Shown one piece after another: positions 57,683 to 64,000 of a stretch of 64,000 nucleotides of DNA. Position 1 is the stretch's first letter, and every line of letters begins with the position of its first letter. A program made the position numbers and the translations under genes. Source of the DNA: CALREJ01 sp964533375 (lineage in GTDB: Bacteria > Patescibacteriota > Gracilibacteria > Peribacterales > Peribacteraceae); contig CAZHLW010000003.1 in NCBI GenBank assembly GCA_964533375.1, positions 1-64,000 of the forward strand. The letters are read 5' to 3'. The notes below the pieces were generated by a model. It worked only from the letters and a program-made list of their open reading frames with translations, did no database searches and was not told the DNA's origin.

Positions 57683-60595
57683 TTAGACAACCCGGCGGCG
57701 GCGCATCCACGCATATCCCGCAGCCGCACCCGCAGCCATGATGGCTAATGTTGCCGGGCCCGACGCCGTGTTCTCGGGCGGCAGTCCGGTTGTCGGATCG
57801 ATGACTGTTCCCGTGCCGGATGTAGCAGACGGCGTTCCGGTTGTCTGTCCCGGCTGGAACGGCAGTTCGATGACGGTGCCGGGAAGGACAGATGGAGATG
57901 CGTGCGCAAAGCGGCAAAGTGCCGTACAGGTCGAACCGGGCTGGCCGTTTTGGGAACCTTCATCACAGAGTTCGAGCGGTGTGTCGACCACGCCGTCACC
58001 GCAGCGTCCGAGCGAACAATCGGGGCGGCACTCCACATTCGGCTGCCAGAGATTTTTAGAACCGTTGTCGCACTCTTCACCGGCATCAATCCGTCCGTTT
58101 CCGCAGGCATTGAAGACGACAATCGTCGCAGATGATGTTGATGATTCAGTATCTTCACCCGTACCAGACGACACTGACGACATAACTACAGAGAAGGGTA
58201 CGGATGACCTGCCGGTCACCGGAACACTGGAAGACTGCCCGATACAACGGAGACACGGCGTCACAGTGTCTGTCACACACACGGCATTCTGCGTTGCGCA
58301 GAAATCACTGCCGCCATCTGCACATTCGTTCCCTGTGCACATGCCGGTCAGGAACGGCTGGGAGCTGCGTGACGACCGGCTGCTGTTATTCAGCAGATAT
58401 TTACAGGAGGGGGAGCAGGCAAAGCGGTTACCCTGATCTTTGAACTGCGGCTCACATTCTTCCCCGCGTTCCGGCTGCAATACGCCATCGCCGCAGAATC
58501 CTCCGTTTTGTGTGCAGGTACGGGAGCAGAGACTGTTTGGCATTCCATTTCTGTTGCCGTTATCACATTCTTCCGATCCTTCGCGCCGTCCGTTGCCGCA
58601 GACCGGAACAAATCCGGTGGATGAAGACAGCGATACCTCGCTCTCTGCACTGCTGCGCGAGGATGAGCGGCTCGATACGACGCTGGAACTGGACCGGCTG
58701 CTACTGGAAGAACTCCTGGAGGACGACACAGAGGATACGCGTGAGGAAGAAACGGACGAACGCCTGCTACTACTGACCGACGAAATCCTGGAAGAAGAAA
58801 CGGAGGAGCGGGAGGAGGATCTGCCTGAAGAGACGGACGATGCGCGGGAGGAAGAGACCGAAGAGGACCGTAGAGATGAAGATCTATTCGATGATTGTGA
58901 CGATGCAGAAGACGAGCGGGAGGAAGTGGAGGAAGACCTGGATGATGACACAGACGATGATAATGATGATTGCGATGAAGACACTGAGGACCTGCTGGAG
59001 GACACTGAAGAATGACTGCTTTGCGAAGAAGACCGCGATGAAGAGACGGAAGAGGCAGATGAGCGAGAGGAAGTGCTGCTCAGGCTGTGTGACGAACCGG
59101 ATGACACGCTGGAAGAAGACCGGCTGGAGGATAATGACGATGAGCGTGATGAAGAGACGGAGGATGATCGTGAAGAAGAATGCGAAGAAGTGCTGCTTGC
59201 GGAGGAACGGGAGCTGGAACCGGTCGGACACAGATGTTGTTCCAGCAGTTCTTCAAACGTACAGGGCGTACAGGAGCTGCCATCCGGGAATTCGCTGATC
59301 GTGAGGAAATCCTTGCAGGACTGCGTGCACATCATGTCCTGCGGATCGGTACAGGAAATACAGATATCACGCCGGACACAATCGAGACAGGTATGACCCG
59401 CTGTCACACAGGAATCTTCAGGAGTACTGGCGTTTGACTGGGAATTGCCGGAAGACGCAGCACTGCTTCTGCTGCTGCTTACGCGTGATGACGACCGTGC
59501 GGATGATGCGCTGCTTGGCCTGGATCCGTTGCTGCCGGTACTACCGGTACTGCCTGTTGATCCTGTGCTTCCTGTTGTTCCGGTATCTCCGCCATCCCCT
59601 CCCGGATCCCCGCCGGGACCGCCAGGTCCGCCCGGACCGGAATCAATACCACTCGGTCCTCCGGCTGGAGTGCCGGCTGTTGCATTCCCTGCGGTTGCGT
59701 TGGTAGAAAGGGTCCCCGAAGGGATACCGGCAACGACGCCGGAAGGGGTACCCGCAGGAATACCGGTACCACCACCGCCGCCGGATCTACAAATCGAGTC
59801 CGCTTCACCCATACTTTCACTGCAAGCATAACTCCCCTCATAGTAGCCACGGGGTGAGCATCCCGCTGTTTCCGGATCACATGCGCACTTGGGATCGGTG
59901 TTGCCGGGTTCGCATGTCGCACAGTTCTGGAAAAGACCGGTACCACATTGCGTGGGAAAGCCATCATCACTGGGATTTCCTTCACAGAAGACACATGCAA
60001 GTTTGCCGCACGTTTCCCCGGGACTCCGGTACGAAAAATCATGACGGGAATTTGCGCTGTTTGCACAGGTCGGACAGACATCTTCACAACATTGCACGCC
60101 GGCCGGACGTGAACATTCACAGAAAAATCCTCCCGTATCGGCATCGGTACAGGTAAGGCCGGCTTTACACGTTGTCCCCATGGGCATTCCTGAATTGTTC
60201 GGACCTCTGAAACAACAGGTGAAATTACATTTATCGCCTAATTTACCCGGTTGTATGATGCCGGCTTCATCTACCACACACGTAGGGGTATCGGGATCGC
60301 AGAAGTTTGTGACAATACACGCACCCGCCTGGCAGGTTCCAGCCTGCCCGTTCACATTACATTGTGCATTATTGTTTCTCCGGCATATGCCCGCACCACA
60401 GGGATTCGTCGGACCCATATAGGTATACTCGGGTGGACAGTTGCACTGGTTGTCTATGGGCGATGTCGTACAAACCGTCGTGGGATTTGCCGTAATAATG
60501 GCCGTTACCGGCGTCTCTTTCTGCTGCAACCGCACCGTCACAAAAACCGTGAGTGCAACAAGCGGCAGGAGAATGAAAAGAAAGCGACGATCCAC
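57683..60595 (-). CDS. Large Ser-rich/Cys-rich surface protein with sorting-like C-terminus, copy A
   Basis: 970 residues from a GTG start. N-terminal membrane or signal segment (FLFILLPLVALTVFVTV). Cys-rich region about 40-260; Gly/Pro-rich about 290-345 (GGPGGPGGDPGGDGGDTG). Ser-rich about 348-378 and 455-650 (SSSRSSSVSSSRSSS) around a Cys block. Myxo-type Cys repeats about 660-900 (CGNGRREGSEECDNGN, CGDGVVDTPLELCDEGS). The C-terminus reads PPENTASGPAT, then the hydrophobic LAIMAAGAAAGYAWM, then RRRRVV: a tripartite cell-surface sorting pattern. TACACT ends seven bases before the GTG. Probably an exported, disulfide-bonded adhesin or stalk; function unknown. Confidence 0.88.
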   Translation of the reverse strand: MDRRFLFILLPLVALTVFVTVRLQQKETPVTAIITANPTTVCTTSPIDNQCNCPPEYTYMGPTNPCGAGICRRNNNAQCNVNGQAGTCQAGACIVTNFCDPDTPTCVVDEAGIIQPGKLGDKCNFTCCFRGPNNSGMPMGTTCKAGLTCTDADTGGFFCECSRPAGVQCCEDVCPTCANSANSRHDFSYRSPGETCGKLACVFCEGNPSDDGFPTQCGTGLFQNCATCEPGNTDPKCACDPETAGCSPRGYYEGSYACSESMGEADSICRSGGGGGTGIPAGTPSGVVAGIPSGTLSTNATAGNATAGTPAGGPSGIDSGPGGPGGPGGDPGGDGGDTGTTGSTGSTGSTGSTGSNGSRPSSASSARSSSRVSSSRSSAASSGNSQSNASTPEDSCVTAGHTCLDCVRRDICISCTDPQDMMCTQSCKDFLTISEFPDGSSCTPCTFEELLEQHLCPTGSSSRSSASSTSSHSSSRSSSVSSSRSSSLSSSRSSSSVSSGSSHSLSSTSSRSSASSVSSSRSSSQSSHSSVSSSRSSVSSSQSSLSSSVSSSRSSSTSSRSSSASSQSSNRSSSLRSSSVSSSRASSVSSGRSSSRSSVSSSRISSVSSSRRSSVSSSRVSSVSSSRSSSSSSRSSSSVVSSRSSSRSSAESEVSLSSSTGFVPVCGNGRREGSEECDNGNRNGMPNSLCSRTCTQNGGFCGDGVLQPERGEECEPQFKDQGNRFACSPSCKYLLNNSSRSSRSSQPFLTGMCTGNECADGGSDFCATQNAVCVTDTVTPCLRCIGQSSSVPVTGRSSVPFSVVMSSVSSGTGEDTESSTSSATIVVFNACGNGRIDAGEECDNGSKNLWQPNVECRPDCSLGRCGDGVVDTPLELCDEGSQNGQPGSTCTALCRFAHASPSVLPGTVIELPFQPGQTTGTPSATSGTGTVIDPTTGLPPENTASGPATLAIMAAGAAAGYAWMRRRRVV

Positions 60596-60610
60596 GGCAG
60601 GAAGTGTAGC

Positions 60611-63600
60611 TTAGAATTTCTTCCGTCGCATCCACGCAAAGCCCGCTGCAGCTCCTGCAGCCATAATGGCAATGGTGGCGGGACCCGACGCCGTGTTTTC
60701 AGGCGGATCGAGCATATCTGCCGGGATGACATCGACTGTTCCGGTCACCTGTCCCTCCAGAGGATTGTCCGGAGCCGGAGTGAACGGCAGTTCAATTACC
60801 GTTGCGGGCAGGACCGACGCATCAGACGGCCTGCGGCATAGAGACGTACAGAGCGATCCCAACAATCCGTTTTGTGATCCCAGATCACACAGTTCCAGCG
60901 GCGTATCCACTACACCATCCCCGCAGCGGCCGAATGTGCAGTCCGGACGGCAGAATGCATTGGCACGGACGGAGTTCAGTACGCCATCATCACACTGTTC
61001 ACCGGGATCGAAGCGCCCGTTGCCGCAATTGGCCGCGGCAATGAAAACGGCGGAAGAAGCGGATGAAGATCGGCCTGCAAAACTCCGGGAGGATACATTG
61101 AAGGATGACGGCCTGAAGGGGGGTTTAGACGGATCATTGGGAACACAGAGGATGCAGGGAACCGCAGCGTCCTGCACACACGTGGCATCCTGCGCACCGC
61201 AGAATTCTGATCCCCCAAGGCTGCATTCGATGCCGGAACAGATGCCCGGATCTTCCTCGACAACCAAAACCGGGGCAGATGAACGCTGAGAGGAATAGAT
61301 GTACCGACAACTCTGCGAGCAGGCGAGCGGCGCATTGTTGGACACAAGCGAGGGTTCGCAATCCTCCCCCAAACGGGCCTGCACAATGCCATCGCCGCAT
61401 GATGCACGCGTGAAACGGCAGGCAGTACTGCACAGACTGTTTCTGCCGCCATTCAGGGCGCCGTCATCACATTCTTCGATTCCTTCGCGGCGGTTATTGC
61501 CGCAGGTGCTGGTGCGCAAAGAGGAAGAATGCCCGGAAATAAGGCGGCAGGTATTCGGGTTACAGTTGGAAGCGGGATCTGTCAGGTTGGGTTCGCAGTT
61601 TTCCCCGATGAGCGATTCGATGATGCCATCACCGCATTCCCCTCCTTCAATTCTGCAGCTGCCGTTACAGCCGTCATCGTTCCGGGTGTTGCCGTCGTCA
61701 CATTCTTCGCTGCATTCGCGGGTGCCATTTCCACAAATGTTCATGCAGGAATTTGGGGAAGAAGACGAGTCTGATGCAGGAAACTCAGAACAGCTGATAC
61801 AGGGCAAATCGCCAATCGCCGTACAGAAAGGACGATTCACAGAAGCGCAGAATGCCTGTGCTGCAGGATTGTCGCAGGCAGCGGGATCGCAAAGATTGGA
61901 CAGACCGGATGACGTACTTCCTGCAGAGCCGTTGCTGCCGTTTGATCCGCTGGAACCATTTGATCCGGTACTTCCGGTAGATCCATTCGAAGCACCCGAG
62001 CCGTTGCTGCCGTTTGATCCGGCCGAAGAAAGGTTCTGCGTACAAACCTGACAATTACTAAAACCGCAACCCTGCAACGGTCCGCCACAGAAGAGGCCGA
62101 CGCAGCAGTAGCCAAAAGTTGCCGACGACACAGAAGACAGGCTGGACGAAGAGCTGGCAGATGATGTGCTGCTTTGGGAGGATATTGATGATGATTGAGA
62201 CGAGGACTGACTACTGCTCTGGGAAGATGATTGTGATGATGACACGGACGAAGAGCTGGCGGATGACCTGCTGCTCTGGGAGGAAGAGCGGGACGAAGAA
62301 ACGGACGATGAAAAACGCGAAGAGACCGATGATGCGCTACTGCTTTGTGATGACGCCGATGATACGGAAGAGAAGCTACCGGACGATACAGAGGAAGATG
62401 AACTGGAAGAAACCGATGAAGAGCGTGATGCTGAAGAATTGCTGCTTCCTCCGGACGATGATCCTCCGCTGCTGGGACAGGCTGCAGGCTCATTCAAAAC
62501 CTGCTGCACGGTGCAGGGAGTACACGCCGCTCCATCCGGATAGCGGTTGGTGACAATAATATTCGTACAGGATTGTGTGCAGGGATCATTCGGTCCGGCA
62601 TTGGGGCAAGACACACACGTCTGTCTGGTTGTACAGTCCGCACAGGCACGGCCGGGTGCTGTACAGTTGATAGAGGATTGTGATGAACTTTGGGATGATA
62701 CGGACGATGCGGATGATGCAGATGACGAACGGGAAGATTGTGAAGAAACCGAGGAAGAGCTGCGGGACGAACTTCTGGAGCTGCTGGCAGATGAACGCGA
62801 ACTTTGGGATGATGCTGAAGACGCACTGCTTGCGCACGGACAGACCGGCACTTGCGTATAGCCGTTTCCCGCTCCACTGCAGGCATCAAAATAATTCACC
62901 GTCGCATAATCCTTGCCGGAATCCGCGGTCAGTGTCATGGTGTTCGTACCGCCTCCGTCGCAACAGCCGGGGCCTGACCACGTGGTTGTAAATTTTACCT
63001 TTCCGCAGCTATCCGCAAAATTACAGTCTGTGCTCTCGGTGGTACTGCAGGATCCTGCTGCCAGAAGATCTGCGGATGTTTTCCCCAGAGAGAGATTGAT
63101 GCTTGTGGCGACCGCGGTGTTCTGATGAAACGCATTGCCTCCTCCGCCCGCACACGTACAACTCAAAAGCGGTTGTCCCGCAGTACAGACTCCCGATTTA
63201 CACTGACTTTCCGTTTTGTTCTGACAGTTATAAGTGCTGCAGGGTGTGTTTTCAGTAACTGCCGGATGCGTGCAGGAACCGCCGGAGCAAATATCATTGG
63301 TGCAGGGATTATTGTCATTACAGTTTGTAGCCTGGTTTTGGGTGGTGCATTGTCCGGAAGACGGTAGCTGTTGGCAGTTACGCGGGAACGTACATCTGCC
63401 ACCCGAACAAATGTAATCCGCAGGGCAATCTGCACTGGTGCCACAGGTATGTACCATGGGAAGTTCCGCAATTGCCACACACCGGACAGCAGCCGACACC
63501 CCTTTCCAGCAGCCGGGAAAGGGATCATAACAAGTGGGAAACCATTCGTATCCAGGATCAATCATCGTATTCGCCCATCCGTTTGTTGCACCGTTCCCCA

Positions 63601-63961
63601 CCTGATTATCACAAATACCGGCGCAAGATTTTGGAGGGTGTGATGCATTGCATTGCGAATTGGGTCCTCCCAAATCAGTCATTTCTGCTTTATCGAACAC
63701 CAATCCATATCCCGACGGGCATTCAAAATTGTAGGATTCTGTTCCATCCACCGTACATTGTGTACCCGGCGGGCAGTTACAAATATGGGTATACGACCAT
63801 ACCGGCTTTGTGCACCACCCTGACGGACTTTGATTGGTGACGGCCTGAGCAGTGAGACTCTTCCCGACGTTCTGCGTCTTTCCGTAGAAAGCCACACACA
63901 CAAAAAACATCAGAACTCCGGTTATGAGGAAGCCGTTTTGCCTAGAAGAGAGCAATGCCAT
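60611..63961 (-). CDS. Large Ser-rich/Cys-rich surface protein with sorting-like C-terminus, copy B
   Basis: 1,116 residues, paralogue of copy A. N-terminal hydrophobic segment FLITGVLMFFVCVAFYG. Cys-rich region about 40-370 (CNCPPGTQCTVDGTESYNFE, CGTSADCPADYICSGGRC). Ser-rich stretches about 374-424 and 497-617 flank a Cys block that aligns with copy A (CADCTTRQTCVSC). A SNGSNGS-type linker spans about 640-687. Cys repeats follow (NGTRECSEECDDGNTRNDDG, CGDGVVDTPLELCDLGS), then PPENTASGPAT, a hydrophobic segment and RRKKF. The ATG at 63961 is preferred over a GTG at 63970. Fifteen bases separate it from copy A. Confidence 0.88.
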   Translation of the reverse strand: MALLSSRQNGFLITGVLMFFVCVAFYGKTQNVGKSLTAQAVTNQSPSGWCTKPVWSYTHICNCPPGTQCTVDGTESYNFECPSGYGLVFDKAEMTDLGGPNSQCNASHPPKSCAGICDNQVGNGATNGWANTMIDPGYEWFPTCYDPFPGCWKGVSAAVRCVAIAELPMVHTCGTSADCPADYICSGGRCTFPRNCQQLPSSGQCTTQNQATNCNDNNPCTNDICSGGSCTHPAVTENTPCSTYNCQNKTESQCKSGVCTAGQPLLSCTCAGGGGNAFHQNTAVATSINLSLGKTSADLLAAGSCSTTESTDCNFADSCGKVKFTTTWSGPGCCDGGGTNTMTLTADSGKDYATVNYFDACSGAGNGYTQVPVCPCASSASSASSQSSRSSASSSRSSSRSSSSVSSQSSRSSSASSASSVSSQSSSQSSINCTAPGRACADCTTRQTCVSCPNAGPNDPCTQSCTNIIVTNRYPDGAACTPCTVQQVLNEPAACPSSGGSSSGGSSNSSASRSSSVSSSSSSSVSSGSFSSVSSASSQSSSASSVSSRFSSSVSSSRSSSQSSRSSASSSSVSSSQSSSQSSSQSSSQSSSISSQSSTSSASSSSSLSSVSSATFGYCCVGLFCGGPLQGCGFSNCQVCTQNLSSAGSNGSNGSGASNGSTGSTGSNGSSGSNGSNGSAGSTSSGLSNLCDPAACDNPAAQAFCASVNRPFCTAIGDLPCISCSEFPASDSSSSPNSCMNICGNGTRECSEECDDGNTRNDDGCNGSCRIEGGECGDGIIESLIGENCEPNLTDPASNCNPNTCRLISGHSSSLRTSTCGNNRREGIEECDDGALNGGRNSLCSTACRFTRASCGDGIVQARLGEDCEPSLVSNNAPLACSQSCRYIYSSQRSSAPVLVVEEDPGICSGIECSLGGSEFCGAQDATCVQDAAVPCILCVPNDPSKPPFRPSSFNVSSRSFAGRSSSASSAVFIAAANCGNGRFDPGEQCDDGVLNSVRANAFCRPDCTFGRCGDGVVDTPLELCDLGSQNGLLGSLCTSLCRRPSDASVLPATVIELPFTPAPDNPLEGQVTGTVDVIPADMLDPPENTASGPATIAIMAAGAAAGFAWMRRKKF

Positions 63962-64000
63962 GCAAGGCACAATCGTACCGGACCGCTTTGGAAAAAACGA

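Noticed and set aside
58440..59015. Glu/Asp-rich plus-strand frame of 191 residues
   Set aside because: It is the antisense reading of the Ser-rich tract (Ser/Arg codons read backwards give Glu/Asp), not a separate acidic protein.
59445..59831. Pro-rich collagen-like plus-strand frame
   Set aside because: Antisense of the Gly-rich linker of Ser-rich copy A.
1..64000. Recoding of UGA as Gly, as in some related CPR lineages
   Set aside because: TGA serves as the normal stop in many ATGA overlaps (rpiB-rpe, rplN-rplX and others), and no gene has in-frame TGA.

Overview
The window looks like chromosomal DNA of a Candidate Phyla Radiation (Patescibacteria) bacterium, most likely of the Peregrinibacteria/Peribacteria type. 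The evidence is gene content rather than a marker search: an S10-spc-alpha ribosomal cluster with no rpmD (uL30), several ribosomal proteins with low-complexity C-terminal tails, very large repetitive or Ser/Cys-rich surface proteins, and tightly packed genes with ATGA overlaps. GC is moderate (about half). TGA is used as a stop codon throughout, so the UGA=Gly code of Gracilibacteria/Absconditabacteria does not apply.

Layout. (1) 1-4930: a giant repetitive surface protein on the minus strand, C-terminus outside the window. (2) 5.1-12.4 kb: housekeeping genes (DUF192 protein, rpe, rpiB, tpiA, a stomatin-like SPFH protein, dprA, tRNA-Thr(CGT), two VOC proteins, a single-domain response regulator, endonuclease V, a small unknown protein). 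(3) 12.5-33.9 kb, minus strand: rplC-D-W-B, rpsS, rplV, rpsC, rplP, rpmC, rpsQ, rplN-X-E, rpsN, rpsH, rplF-R, rpsE, rplO, secY, adk, map, infA, rpmJ, rpsM-K-D, rpoA, rplQ-M, rpsI. The block is broken by plus-strand genes at two points: an SLH/CAP-domain protein between rpsE and rplO, and two TPR-like membrane-anchored proteins between secY and adk. (4) 34-41.2 kb and 47.4-57.7 kb: glycan or surface-polysaccharide genes (methyltransferases, glycosyltransferases, a hexapeptide acyltransferase, a WbsX-family protein, a Wzm/Wzt-type ABC exporter, two GT-C-type membrane glycosyltransferases). (5) 41.5-47.4 kb: small proteins, a hairpin-rich segment, a secreted protein with eleven C-X9-C repeats next to a secreted DsbA-like protein, and a lysyl-tRNA synthetase fused to an HD domain. 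(6) 57.7-64 kb: two paralogous, very large Ser-rich and Cys-rich surface proteins that share a C-terminal sorting-like signal.

How the parts may fit together. Much of the accessory content serves the cell envelope. Glycosyltransferases and an exporter would build a surface glycan, a DsbA-like enzyme could form disulfides in the exported Cys-rich proteins, and the two GT-C proteins beside the two Ser-rich proteins could form a protein O-glycosylation module (inference).

Two sequence-level themes recur. First, at least twelve genes have a -10-like hexamer ending 6-8 bases before the start codon and no Shine-Dalgarno sequence, which implies leaderless mRNAs. Second, several short repeat families occupy intergenic spacers and enter coding sequences (tpiA, rplV, the lysS linker).
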